Shown: positions 53,333 through 62,567 of the stretch, in pieces
Numbering within the stretch: position 1 is the stretch's first letter
How the letters are laid out: the number at the start of each line of letters is the position of its first letter
Source of the DNA: Natranaerovirga hydrolytica
GTDB lineage: Bacteria; Bacillota; Clostridia; Lachnospirales; DSM-24629
Length of the DNA stretch: 64,000 nt
Reading direction: 5' to 3'
NCBI RefSeq assembly: GCF_004339095.1
Contig: NZ_SMGQ01000017.1
Coordinates: forward strand, 1-64,000
The notes under the pieces: generated by a model
Databases searched by the model: none
What the model was told of the DNA's origin: nothing
The model's input: only the letters and a program-made list of their open reading frames with translations
Position numbers and translations under genes: made by a program

Positions 53333-54346
53333 TTATCTATTGATAGCACTTGCTCCTAGATTGTCCATAAAACCAAGAATATCTTTTTCTTTTAAAATAC
53401 TGGCATCTCCTGGTATTGTGTGTTTTAGTATAGAACAAGCTAAACCAAATTCATTTGCTTTCTGAAAATCCTTACAGTTGCCTAGTAATTTATGAATGGC
53501 ACCTGAAACAAATGCATCTCCGCCACCTACTCTGTCAAAAATGTTGAATCGTTTTGCTTCTGTCGTGTATTTACTATCTTTCGTATACACATAAGATGAT
53601 AAACTGTTTTCGTTTGCTGAAAAAAGCTCTCTTTTCGTACCGAATACATAGCTCAAATTGTATTTCTTTATCATTTGATAAAACACATCATTTTGTTTCT
53701 CTTCATCATTTTCATAAGACTTGGATGGCTCAATTTCTAAAAGTGTATTGGCATCAAAGTAACTTGCAAAGCAAATATCTACTAAAGGTAATACTTTTTG
53801 CATTGCTTTCTTGGCTTCATCTTTAGTCCATAGCTTAGCTCTATAATTAAAGTCAAAACTGACTTTAACATTATGTTCTTTGGCTTTTTGAGCTGCATAT
53901 AAAGCAACTTCTTTTATTTCTTCACCTAATGCTAAAGTTATACCACTTAAATGAAACCATTTTGCTTGACTAAAGATTTTATCAAAGTCAAATTCTTCTT
54001 TTTTGATTTTTGTAATAGCGGAATGCCTTCTATTGTATATAACTTGAGATGGTCTCGTTCCAAATCCATTCTCTAAAAAATATATTCCTATATCTTCACC
54101 ATCTCTAACAATAAATTCAGTATTAACACCATATCCTCTTAAGTGCTTTATTGCACCATCACCTAGCTGATTGTCTGGCAACTTAGATATGAATGTTGTT
54201 TTATGCCCTAAATAAGATAAGGCAACTGCTACATTAGCCTCTCCACCACCATAAGTTGCAGAAAAGTCATTTGTTTGTTCTATTTTATGATGTAAAGGGG
54301 GTGAAAGTCTTAGCATTATTTCTCCCATAGTTACAACATTAGACAT
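53333..54346 (-). CDS. kdgK: 2-keto-3-deoxygluconate kinase
   Basis: A 337-residue PfkB-family sugar kinase that phosphorylates KDG to KDPG, the point where both uronate routes meet. Visible: VTMGEIMLRLSPP, ATYGGGEANVAVALSYLG, and the C-terminal catalytic GGGDAFVSGAIHKLL. The ATG at 54346 follows AGAGGTG; the frame is open upstream into uxaC but has no ribosome site there. It lies 22 nt after uxaC. A second KdgK is cut by the right edge of the window. Confidence 0.92.
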   Translation of the reverse strand: MSNVVTMGEIMLRLSPPLHHKIEQTNDFSATYGGGEANVAVALSYLGHKTTFISKLPDNQLGDGAIKHLRGYGVNTEFIVRDGEDIGIYFLENGFGTRPSQVIYNRRHSAITKIKKEEFDFDKIFSQAKWFHLSGITLALGEEIKEVALYAAQKAKEHNVKVSFDFNYRAKLWTKDEAKKAMQKVLPLVDICFASYFDANTLLEIEPSKSYENDEEKQNDVFYQMIKKYNLSYVFGTKRELFSANENSLSSYVYTKDSKYTTEAKRFNIFDRVGGGDAFVSGAIHKLLGNCKDFQKANEFGLACSILKHTIPGDASILKEKDILGFMDNLGASAINR

Positions 54347-54368
54347 AATTTCACCTCTGTGTTCCATA

Positions 54369-55775
54369 CTATTTATTAAGTCCAAAGTAGTTAATTGCAT
54401 TGAAATAACATATGTCCTTAACCACTTTGCTTAACATATTTGTATCATTTGGATATTCTCCATTTTCTACTAATGTTCCTAATTTATTACATAACACTCT
54501 TCTAAAGTATTCGTGTCTTGTGTAAGATAAGAAACTTCTTGAGTCCGTTAACATACCAATAAATGTACTTAGTAAGCCTAATTGAGCTAATGCTTCCATT
54601 TGTCTTTCCATACCATCTTTTTGATCGTTAAACCACCAGCCTGATCCAAATTGTACTTTTCCAACCACACCACTGCCTTGGAAACAACCTGCAATCGTTG
54701 CCAATACTTCATTATCTCTTGGATTCAAACAATATAATATTGTTTTTGGCAATTCATCTGTATCATCTAATTTATCTAGGATTTTAGATAAATCTATGGC
54801 TAAGTTTTGATCATTAATAGCGTCAAAACCTGTGTCTGGTCCTAATTTTCTTAACATACGTCCGGAGTTGTTACGTAATGCACCAATATGGTATTGCATT
54901 GCCCATCCACGTTTTGCATATTCACGTCCAAAGAATAATAACATATACCCTTTATATTTTTTTATTTCTTGTGTTGTTAAACTTTCTTTTTTCAAACCTT
55001 TTTTAAGGATTTCATTGGCTTCTTCAAAAGTTGCCTCTTCATATACAACAACATCTAATGCATGGTCTGAAACAAAGCATCCCATTTTATCAAAGAAATC
55101 AATTCTTTCAGTTAAAGCACTTTCTAAATCACTAAGATCTTTTATTTCTTTTCCAACCACGTCTGATAATTTGTTCATCCAATCAACAAACCAGTCTAAC
55201 TCAATGTTAATGGATTTGTCTGGTCTAAATGTTGGTGTAACCAATACATCAAAAGTATCATCTTCTTGGATTTGTTTGTGATATTCTAAAGAATCAATAG
55301 GATCATCTGTTGTACAAATTACTTCTACATTGGATTGCTTAATTAGATTTCTAACACTTAGTTCTCCACTGCGTAATTTTTCATTAGCAATTTCCCATAT
55401 TTCTTCTGCCGTTTCAGGAGATAATTGTTTATCAATGCCAAAGTATCTTTTTAATTCAAGATGTGTCCAGTGATATAATGGATTACCTATTGTATATGGG
55501 ATTGTTTCTGCCCATTTTAAGAATTTTTCTTTTGCTGGTTTATCGCCCGTAATATATGCTTCATCAATTCCTCTAGCTCTTAGAGCTCTCCATTTGTAAT
55601 GGTCTCCACCTAACCAGATTTCTGTTATGTTATCATATGTTTTATTTTCTGCGATTTCTTTTGGACTAATATGACAATGATAGTCAATAATTGGCATATC
55701 TTTTGCATATTTATGATATAACTTTTGAGCTGTCTTATTATCTAATAAAAAATCGGCGTCCATGAATTTTTTCAT
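54369..55775 (-). CDS. uxaC: Glucuronate/galacturonate isomerase
   Basis: A 468-residue uronate isomerase converting galacturonate to tagaturonate (and glucuronate to fructuronate). Visible family marks: MPIIDYHCHISPKEIAENK with metal-binding histidines near the start, ICTTDDPIDSLEYH, MQYHIGALRNNS, and FGSGWWFNDQKDGMERQM. The ATG at 55775 has AAAGGATG nine bases upstream. It precedes kdgK and follows kduD after a gap holding a repeat half and a hairpin. Confidence 0.96.
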   Translation of the reverse strand: MKKFMDADFLLDNKTAQKLYHKYAKDMPIIDYHCHISPKEIAENKTYDNITEIWLGGDHYKWRALRARGIDEAYITGDKPAKEKFLKWAETIPYTIGNPLYHWTHLELKRYFGIDKQLSPETAEEIWEIANEKLRSGELSVRNLIKQSNVEVICTTDDPIDSLEYHKQIQEDDTFDVLVTPTFRPDKSINIELDWFVDWMNKLSDVVGKEIKDLSDLESALTERIDFFDKMGCFVSDHALDVVVYEEATFEEANEILKKGLKKESLTTQEIKKYKGYMLLFFGREYAKRGWAMQYHIGALRNNSGRMLRKLGPDTGFDAINDQNLAIDLSKILDKLDDTDELPKTILYCLNPRDNEVLATIAGCFQGSGVVGKVQFGSGWWFNDQKDGMERQMEALAQLGLLSTFIGMLTDSRSFLSYTRHEYFRRVLCNKLGTLVENGEYPNDTNMLSKVVKDICYFNAINYFGLNK

Positions 55776-55844
55776 ACTGAGTATCATCCTTTCAAATTTA
55801 GGTTATTCTTCTTTTTTTATGTCTTATATTTTTCCTAGTTAGTA

Positions 55845-55874
55845 GGAAAGTTTGCTTTAAAAAGCAAACTTTCC
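55845..55874. other. Intercistronic hairpin between kduD and uxaC
   Basis: GGAAAGTTTGC/GCAAACTTTCC with an 8-nt loop. No T-run follows on the minus strand, so it looks more like an RNA-stability or processing element than a terminator. Confidence 0.5.
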
Positions 55875-55884
55875 GTAAAAGATT

Positions 55885-55947
55885 ATATTAACTCAACTCA
55901 TGCCTCTTACTGGCGTAAGAGACACAAGTTTCGATGAAAGTATTATC
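55885..55947 (+). repeat. Dispersed repeat, hairpin 1 half only (copy 9)
   Basis: TATTAACTCAACTCATGCCT starts a well-kept hairpin 1 (CTCTTAC-TGGC-GTAAGAG) and ACAAGTTTCGATGAAAGTAT continues into the left arm of hairpin 2, which then stops where the kduD coding sequence begins. The kduD stop codon (TTA at 55943-55945) is inside the arm GAAAGTATTATCT. The rest of hairpin 2 is missing. Confidence 0.8.
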
Positions 55948-56704
55948 TAGCTAACCATCCGCCATCAACAGCTATTGTATATCCATTAATGTATTTACTT
56001 GCTTCTGATGCTAAGAATACAGCCGTTCCAGCTAAATCTTCTGGTGTACCCCATTCTCCAGCTGGAATACGATCTACGATTGCTTTATTTCTAGCTTCAT
56101 CTGCACGAATTGGAGCCGTATTTGCAGTAGCCATATATCCAGGTGCGATTGCATTAACATTAATGTTTTTGCTAGCTAATTCATTAGCTAATAACATTGT
56201 AATACCTTTGATTCCTGATTTACTTGCTGTATAAGAAGGTACTCTTATACCACCTTGGAATGAAAGCATTGAAGCGATGTTTATAATTTTTCCGCCCGTT
56301 CCTTGTTTCACAAATTGTTTTCCAACTGCTTGTGATAAGAAAAATACTGTTTTAAGATTAAGATTCATTACATCATCCCAATCTTTTTCTGAGAAGTCTA
56401 AAACATCTTCACGTCTAATGGTTCCTGCATTATTTAAAAGAATGTCGATTTTCCCAAACTTTTCTACAACTTCATCAATAATTCCGTTAACTGGTTCGAT
56501 AGACATAAGGTTTGCATTGATGCCTAAGTATTTTCTACCTAAACCTTCTATTTTTGCTTTTGTTTCTGAATCATCACCAATACCTACATTGACGATATCT
56601 GCTCCTGCTTCTGCAAGTCCTATAGCCATTCCTTGTCCTAAACCTTGTGCTGCTCCTGTTACAATTGCTACTTTTCCATCTAATTTAAATTTGTCTAACA
56701 TCAT
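55943..56704 (-). CDS. kduD: 2-dehydro-3-deoxy-D-gluconate 5-dehydrogenase
   Basis: A 253-residue short-chain dehydrogenase, same length as the E. coli enzyme. It reduces 2,5-diketo-3-deoxygluconate to KDG. NAD motif TGAAQGLGQGMAIGLAEAG, NNAG, catalytic Ser in INIASMLSFQGG and Tyr-Lys in YTASKSGIKG, C-terminal AVDGGWLAR. AAGGAG precedes two adjacent ATG codons, either of which could start the protein. It follows kduI by 39 nt. Confidence 0.95.
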   Translation of the reverse strand: MMLDKFKLDGKVAIVTGAAQGLGQGMAIGLAEAGADIVNVGIGDDSETKAKIEGLGRKYLGINANLMSIEPVNGIIDEVVEKFGKIDILLNNAGTIRREDVLDFSEKDWDDVMNLNLKTVFFLSQAVGKQFVKQGTGGKIINIASMLSFQGGIRVPSYTASKSGIKGITMLLANELASKNINVNAIAPGYMATANTAPIRADEARNKAIVDRIPAGEWGTPEDLAGTAVFLASEASKYINGYTIAVDGGWLAR

Positions 56705-56743
56705 TTTAAATTACTCCTTTCAACTTATCCTTAGTATTTTGTT

Positions 56744-57580
56744 TTATTTTAAATCATTCATTGGAATATGGTCCATATCAGTAAACTCTTTATTTTCTCC
56801 ACACATACCCCAAATAAATGTATAATTTTTAGTACCAACACCTGAATGCAATGACCAACTCGGACTGATGACTGCTTGCTCATTACTCATTACAATGTGT
56901 CTTGTTTCATTTGGTTGTCCCATCATATGGAATACTTTATCATTTTCTCCCATATCAAAATAAAAATAGACTTCCATTCTTCTTTCATGGGTATGAGATG
57001 GCATTGTATTCCAAGCACTTTGTGGCTCTAATACTGTCATTCCCATACTTAGTTGACAACTTTCACATACTGCTGGATGAACGTATTGATAAATGGTTCT
57101 TACGTTCATTGTTTCTGCCTCTCCAAGTTTTACTGGATTGGCTTTGTCAAACTCTATCTGAACGGTTGGGTATTCTTTATGTGCACTTGCACTATTTACA
57201 TAGAATTTTGCAGGATTTTTAGGGTCTGCTGATTTAAAAATTACTTCTTTTGTTCCTCTACCAACATATAACCCGTCTCTGCTTTTTATTTCGTATTCTT
57301 TACCGTCTAATACAATAACACCATCTCCACCGATGTTTATTGCACCAAGCTCTCTTCCTTGTAAGAAAAAGTCTACCCCTAAATCTTTTGATCCTTCTAA
57401 TTGCAATTCTTTATTGACTGGCATAACGCCACCTGCAATAATACGATCTTGATGTGAATAAGTTAAGCTTATTTCGTCTTCAACAAATACGTCTTCAATT
57501 AAGAAATGCTCTCTTAATTCTTCAGTTGTATAGTATTTTGTGTCATCTGGGTGATTGGCATAACGAATATCTAATTCCAT
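56744..57580 (-). CDS. kduI: 5-keto-4-deoxyuronate isomerase
   Basis: A 278-residue cupin isomerase that turns 5-keto-4-deoxyuronate, from unsaturated galacturonate, into 2,5-diketo-3-deoxygluconate for KduD. Zinc ligands H196, H198 and E203 are in [16 protein letters not shown], with the fourth His in [18 protein letters not shown] precedes ATG. It lies between the UxaA pair and kduD. Confidence 0.96.
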   Translation of the reverse strand: MELDIRYANHPDDTKYYTTEELREHFLIEDVFVEDEISLTYSHQDRIIAGGVMPVNKELQLEGSKDLGVDFFLQGRELGAINIGGDGVIVLDGKEYEIKSRDGLYVGRGTKEVIFKSADPKNPAKFYVNSASAHKEYPTVQIEFDKANPVKLGEAETMNVRTIYQYVHPAVCESCQLSMGMTVLEPQSAWNTMPSHTHERRMEVYFYFDMGENDKVFHMMGQPNETRHIVMSNEQAVISPSWSLHSGVGTKNYTFIWGMCGENKEFTDMDHIPMNDLK

Positions 57581-57632
57581 TTTTATCCTCCTTCATACTT
57601 AAATATATATTTAAATTTATGTTACAAGCTTT

Positions 57633-59114
57633 TTATAATATAACACCAGATTTGAATATTGCAATTTCTTTGGCATTATTTTTTTCATTGTTAACCATTG
57701 TGCCATTAACGACATCTACAAGATAGTCAACAAACTCTATTAATAATTCGTCCATTGGTACACCTTCCATTAAACGTCCAGCATTAAAATCAATCCATCT
57801 AGGCTTTTTATTAGCTAATGCAGAATTGGTGGATATTTTCATAGTAGGAACGAATCCACCATAAGGTGTTCCTCTACCTGTGGTAAATAGGACAATTTGA
57901 CAGCCTGACATACCTAACGCTGTTGTGGCAACAAGGTCATTGCCTGGTGCTGTTAATAGATTTAAACCTTTTTCTTTAATGATTTCACCATACTCTAATA
58001 CATCTGTTACTTTAGAATTACCTGCTTTTTGAGTACAGCCTAAAGCTTTATCTTCTAAAGTGGTAATACCACCTTTTTTATTACCAGGTGATGGATTTTC
58101 ATAAATGGTTTGACCATGGTTTTTATAGTACATTTTAAAATCATTAATCATCTTTACTATTTTATGAAACACTTCTTCGTTTTTGGCTCTACTCATTAGT
58201 ATGTGCTCTGCTCCAAACATTTCTGGAACTTCTGTTAGAACCGTTGTACCCCCATGATAAATTAAATAATCGGATAACTCTCCTAAAAGCGGATTAGCCG
58301 AAATCCCACTAAATCCATCAGAACCGCCACATTCAAGCCCAATTCTTAACTCAGATAACTTACCTGGTTCTCTTTTGTCTGTTTTCATTTTATTGTATAG
58401 TTCTTTAAGAATTTTTACCCCTTCTTCTATCTCATCATCTACTTCTTGAGAGATTAAGAACTTGATTCTTTCGTCATCATAATTACCCAGGGTTTGTTTG
58501 AATTGGCCTATTTGATTGTTTTCACATCCAAGTCCTAATACCAATACGCCGCCTGCATTTGGATGCTTGGCTATGTCCTGTAATGCTAACTTTGTGTTTT
58601 CATGGTCATCACCCATTTGTGAACAGCCATATGGATGACTATATACGTTAATACCATCTATATCTGATAAATCTTCAATTTCGCTTTTAAATTCATCAAT
58701 AATAATTTCACCAATTTTATTGACACAAGCTACTGTTGGAACAATCCATAACTCATTACGAATACCAATGTCTCCATTTTTTCTTCTATATATCTTCACG
58801 TCTCTGTCTGGTATCTTAGTAATAATGTCGTCGACAACACAACCATCATATTTATAGTCGTTCAAGTCTCCTAAATTGGTTTTTGTGTTATGAACATGTA
58901 TTTGATGACCTTTAGATACTCCTTTTTGTGCTGATCCAATGGGAGAACCATATTTAACAACATTTTCTCCTTCTTTAATATCTACAGCTGCAATTTTATG
59001 TCCTGCACCAATATCTTCCATTATTTGGATTCCATCTACAACTTCGCCTTTTTTTAAGTCATCTAAGGCAATGACCACATTATCATTTTGATTGATTCTT
59101 AATAATTTATTCAT
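57633..59114 (-). CDS. uxaA: Altronate dehydratase-family protein, second of a tandem pair
   Basis: A 493-residue full-length UxaA: N-terminal SAF domain (about 1-100) and C-terminal dehydratase domain. It should dehydrate altronate to KDG with an Fe centre. Visible: YSHPYGCSQMGDDHENTK, LVLGLGCENNQIGQF, CGGSDGFSGISANPLLG and ETPEMFGAEH-like PEMFGAEHILM. TAGGAGTG precedes ATG. It is clearly a paralogue of the neighbouring protein, with most motifs identical, so the two arose by tandem duplication. Confidence 0.92.
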   Translation of the reverse strand: MNKLLRINQNDNVVIALDDLKKGEVVDGIQIMEDIGAGHKIAAVDIKEGENVVKYGSPIGSAQKGVSKGHQIHVHNTKTNLGDLNDYKYDGCVVDDIITKIPDRDVKIYRRKNGDIGIRNELWIVPTVACVNKIGEIIIDEFKSEIEDLSDIDGINVYSHPYGCSQMGDDHENTKLALQDIAKHPNAGGVLVLGLGCENNQIGQFKQTLGNYDDERIKFLISQEVDDEIEEGVKILKELYNKMKTDKREPGKLSELRIGLECGGSDGFSGISANPLLGELSDYLIYHGGTTVLTEVPEMFGAEHILMSRAKNEEVFHKIVKMINDFKMYYKNHGQTIYENPSPGNKKGGITTLEDKALGCTQKAGNSKVTDVLEYGEIIKEKGLNLLTAPGNDLVATTALGMSGCQIVLFTTGRGTPYGGFVPTMKISTNSALANKKPRWIDFNAGRLMEGVPMDELLIEFVDYLVDVVNGTMVNNEKNNAKEIAIFKSGVIL

Positions 59115-59141
59115 CTTTTCACTCCTATCAATTAGGATCGT

Positions 59142-60620
59142 TTATAGTGTTACACCTGTTTTAAACAGGGCTATTTCTTTCGCATCATTTATTTCATTGT
59201 TGGATAACTTACCATTAACAATTTGGACTATCTTATCAATGAAGTCTTCTAATAAATCATCCATTGTAACACCATCTATTAATCGTCCTGCATCAAAATC
59301 TATCCAAGTTGGTTTTTTATCTGATAATTTTGTGTTGGTTGATACTTTTATAGTCGGTACAAAAACGCCATAAGGCGTACCTCTGCCTGTTGTAAATAAT
59401 GCCAGTTGGCAACCGCACATACCTAATGCCGTTGTTGACACTAGGTCATTTCCAGGTGCTGCAAGCAAATTCAACCCATTTTTTTTAATTTTGCCTGTAT
59501 AGTCTATAACATCTACTACTTTAGAATGACCTCCTTTTTGTATGGTCCCTAATGATTTGTCTTCTAAAGTCGTGATGCCGCCTTTGATATTACCTGGTGA
59601 TGGATTTTCATAAATGGGTTGATTATGACTTTTATAGTATTTTTTAAAATCGTTAATCATCTTTACGATTTTATTGAAAACTTCTTTTGATTCTGCTCGT
59701 TTCATTAGTAAATGTTCTGCTCCAAACATCTCTGGTACTTCTGTTAATACAGTGGTACCACCATGGTATGTTAAATAATCTGAAAATCTACCCAATAAAG
59801 GATTAGCCGTTATACCACTAAATGCATCAGAGCCACCACATTTTAAACCCACATTAATTTCCGAGAATTTTCCTGGTACTCTTTTGTCATTTTTCATTTT
59901 TTCATATAATTCTTTAAGGCGTTTGACACCTTCTTTAATTTCATCTTTTACATCTTGAGCCACTAAGAATTTCACTCTATCTTTGTCGTATTCTCCTAAT
60001 GTCTCTTTAAAGATAGATACTTGGTTGTTTTCACACCCTAATCCAAGAACCAACACACCGCCTGCATTAGGATGTTTTGTTATATTTTGTAAAGCTTCTT
60101 TAGTATTTTTGTGGTCATCACCCATTTGTGAACAACCATATGGATGAATGTAGATGTTAACGCCATCAATTTTCGACGTATCTATTTCTTCTTTTAATAC
60201 ATCTATCATTTTTTGTCCAACCCTATTAACACAAGCAACAGTAGGTACAATCCATAATTCATTTCTTATACCAATCTGTCCATTTTTTCTTCTATATATA
60301 TTCACATCTTTATCCGGAATGGTTGTGGATATTTCATCGACAATAAGCCCTTCATATTGATAATCTATTATGTCATCTAAGTTAGTCTTTGTGTTATGAA
60401 CATGTACTATACTGCCTTTTCTTATTTTTTCTTTTGCAGATCCTATTGGTGACCCATATTTTATAATATTTTGTTCTTTCTCTATGTCTTTTATTGCTAT
60501 CTTATATCCAGCTTGTACATCTTCTAGAACTTGAGTATTATTAACAGTTTCACCTTTCTTTATCTCTTTTAAAGCAACGACTACATTGTCTTTGTCTGTT
60601 ATCTTTTGTGTTTTGTTCAT
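59142..60620 (-). CDS. uxaA: Altronate dehydratase-family protein, first of a tandem pair
   Basis: A 492-residue paralogue of the next gene, with the same SAF plus UxaA domains: YIHPYGCSQMGDDHKNTK, VLGLGCENNQVSIF, GLKCGGSDAFSGITANPLLG. Among visible differences CGGSDGFSG is replaced by CGGSDAFSG, and ALGMSGCQI by ALGMCGCQL, which adds a cysteine. Both lie in the same operon, 28 nt apart. One may be altronate dehydratase and the other act on a related aldonate, or dosage may be the reason. The ATG at 60620 follows AGGAGAG by six bases. Confidence 0.92.
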   Translation of the reverse strand: MNKTQKITDKDNVVVALKEIKKGETVNNTQVLEDVQAGYKIAIKDIEKEQNIIKYGSPIGSAKEKIRKGSIVHVHNTKTNLDDIIDYQYEGLIVDEISTTIPDKDVNIYRRKNGQIGIRNELWIVPTVACVNRVGQKMIDVLKEEIDTSKIDGVNIYIHPYGCSQMGDDHKNTKEALQNITKHPNAGGVLVLGLGCENNQVSIFKETLGEYDKDRVKFLVAQDVKDEIKEGVKRLKELYEKMKNDKRVPGKFSEINVGLKCGGSDAFSGITANPLLGRFSDYLTYHGGTTVLTEVPEMFGAEHLLMKRAESKEVFNKIVKMINDFKKYYKSHNQPIYENPSPGNIKGGITTLEDKSLGTIQKGGHSKVVDVIDYTGKIKKNGLNLLAAPGNDLVSTTALGMCGCQLALFTTGRGTPYGVFVPTIKVSTNTKLSDKKPTWIDFDAGRLIDGVTMDDLLEDFIDKIVQIVNGKLSNNEINDAKEIALFKTGVTL

Positions 60621-60676
60621 ACACATCTCTCCTGTCATTTAGGAACTCGTGATTATGCTTTTTAATGCTATAACAT

Positions 60677-60707
60677 CACTTGCCTCTGCAAGAATACGAG
60701 GCAAGTG
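60677..60707. other. Intercistronic hairpin between uxaB and uxaA
   Basis: CACTTGCCTC/GAGGCAAGTG, 10 bp with an 11-nt loop, extendable by ATG/CAT-type pairs. No T-run on the minus strand; possible RNA-stability element or weak terminator. Confidence 0.5.
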
Positions 60708-60722
60708 CATTTTGATTAACAG

Positions 60723-62174
60723 CTACATCACTTTTTTAATTGCTGCTTTCATTCCATCATTAACAATTGAATAGACACTTTCTGATACAAATTTTTCAAC
60801 TTCTGGATACTTAGCAAAGTCAAATTCCCAGTGATCTTTAAGACCTAAGAATTGTTTTACAATCTTATCTACACTTTCAGTTGATCCATCGTAACTTCCC
60901 CATAATGCTTCATACATATCTAAGAATTCTTTGTTATCATTAACAGGAATTTTTTCTCCGTTTCTTTCTCCTTTAAAGAAAACCAACATACTTGCTAAAG
61001 AAAATAATAATCTTTTTGGTAGCTCATTTTTTCTATCAAGATACTTAATGACTGTTGGTAAAATTCTAGTTTTGTACTTTGTTGTAGAATTAAGTGATAT
61101 GGCTAATAATTCATGGTAAATGTATGGATTTTTAAATCTATCTAAAACTTCATCTGCAAATTTGTCCAACTCGTCTTTTGGTAAGTCTTGAGTTGGTATA
61201 ATTTCATTAAACATGACGTCTTTAACGAATTGACCCATTACTTCATCTTCTACTGTTTCTCTTACCGTATCTATACCGTATAAATAACCTACTGGAACCA
61301 TTGCAGTATGAGAACCATTTAGGATGCTTACTTTTCGTTGTTTGTATGGTGTTAAGTCGTCTACAAAAATCACATCTAAACCTGCTTTATCTACAGGGAA
61401 TTCTTCTTTAACTTTTGGATCTTGGGTTTCTATAACCCATAAATGGAAAATTTCACATTTCACAACTGAATTATCCACATAACCTAATTCTTTTGTTACT
61501 TTTTCGATTTCATTTCTTGGATACCCTGTAACAATTCTATCCACTAACGTAGAACAAAAAGTATTGGCTTCATTTAACCAAGTAATAAAATCCTCTTCTA
61601 ATCCAACAAGACCTGCTAACTCATTCATTACCTTTTTCAGCTCTTTACCATTATGATCAATTAACTCACAAGGTAATATAATTAATCCTTTGTTTTTGTC
61701 TCCATCAAAATATTTGTATCTTTCTACAAGTAATGCTAATAATTTCCCTGGAAATGAATTAGGGCATGTATCTAATTTTGTGTCTTCTTTATCTAAAATG
61801 ATTCCTGCTTCAGTTGTATTAGAAATGATATAGCGTAATTCTTCACTTTTTGCATATGCTAAGTATTGATCATACTCAGTATATGGATTAATGAAATCAT
61901 CTAATACATCAATAACTTGTTTTTGACTCACAACTTCTTTATTTTTAATACCTTCAAGAAATACCGTATATAGTCCATCTTGTTTTTCTAAATCTTTTAC
62001 GCGTCCCATTTCAATAGGTTGTACAACAGCAACATTTGTGTTAATGAGTTCCTTGTCGTTTGCTTCTTGTAATATCCAATCTACAAATGCTCTTAAAAAA
62101 TTTCCTTCTCCAAATTGTAATACTTTGACTGGTCTTTCTGTTTTTTGAGCAACGGTTTTGTTTAATTCTTGCAT
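60723..62174 (-). CDS. uxaB: Tagaturonate reductase
   Basis: A 483-residue long-chain mannitol-dehydrogenase-family enzyme reducing tagaturonate to altronate with NADH. The N-terminal motif VLQFGEGNFLRAFVDWI and the catalytic region KVSILNGSHTAMVPVGYLYG are typical of UxaB. The ATG at 62174 follows AAGGAG by about seven bases. It leads the uxaB-uxaA-uxaA-kduI-kduD run. Confidence 0.95.
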   Translation of the reverse strand: MQELNKTVAQKTERPVKVLQFGEGNFLRAFVDWILQEANDKELINTNVAVVQPIEMGRVKDLEKQDGLYTVFLEGIKNKEVVSQKQVIDVLDDFINPYTEYDQYLAYAKSEELRYIISNTTEAGIILDKEDTKLDTCPNSFPGKLLALLVERYKYFDGDKNKGLIILPCELIDHNGKELKKVMNELAGLVGLEEDFITWLNEANTFCSTLVDRIVTGYPRNEIEKVTKELGYVDNSVVKCEIFHLWVIETQDPKVKEEFPVDKAGLDVIFVDDLTPYKQRKVSILNGSHTAMVPVGYLYGIDTVRETVEDEVMGQFVKDVMFNEIIPTQDLPKDELDKFADEVLDRFKNPYIYHELLAISLNSTTKYKTRILPTVIKYLDRKNELPKRLLFSLASMLVFFKGERNGEKIPVNDNKEFLDMYEALWGSYDGSTESVDKIVKQFLGLKDHWEFDFAKYPEVEKFVSESVYSIVNDGMKAAIKKVM

Positions 62175-62275
62175 AATTACACTCCTTGTCATTTCTACTA
62201 AGTAGAAGTTTTAATATTATTTGTTTGTTAGTTCCATAATTAGATTCTATATACTGTAAAGCCGTATATAATTTG

Positions 62276-62322
62276 AAGTAAAATTTCAAACCCTTGCAAG
62301 CATACTTTGAAATTCACTTTTA
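62276..62322 (+). repeat. Dispersed repeat, hairpin 2 half only (copy 10)
   Basis: AAAATTTCAAA/TTTGAAATTCACTTTT around CCCTTGCAAGCATAC: a diverged hairpin 2 with no recognisable hairpin 1. It lies upstream of uxaB. Confidence 0.6.
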
Positions 62323-62523
62323 TTTTGCTATTTTATTTTATTAATATACCTTCATTATTTATATGTTAAGTCTACCATATTTTAGGAAAAAATCAACTGT
62401 TTGCACTATCAAATTTTCTTAGAAACCCCTTAATTGGATAGGTTTATTCATCTTGAATAAGATCTTTTATATACAAGAATTTGTTGTTGAATTAATGTAT
62501 ATAAAAAATATTATTCTTTTGAT

Positions 62524-62567
62524 AATAGTACTGCTACTTACAAGTAACAGTACTATTGATTTTTTTG
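62524..62567 (+). terminator. Strong plus-strand terminator without an obvious gene
   Basis: AATAGTACTG/CAGTACTATT with further pairing inside and TTTTTTT at 62561-62567 on the plus strand. On the minus strand the flank is poor in T. No plus-strand gene is seen upstream; the stretch 62323-62520 is AT-rich with no supported ORF. Confidence 0.6.

Noticed and set aside
62041-62289. Minus-strand 82-codon frame overlapping the uxaB start
   Set aside because: Lies in another frame across uxaB and its ribosome site; composition does not look like a protein.
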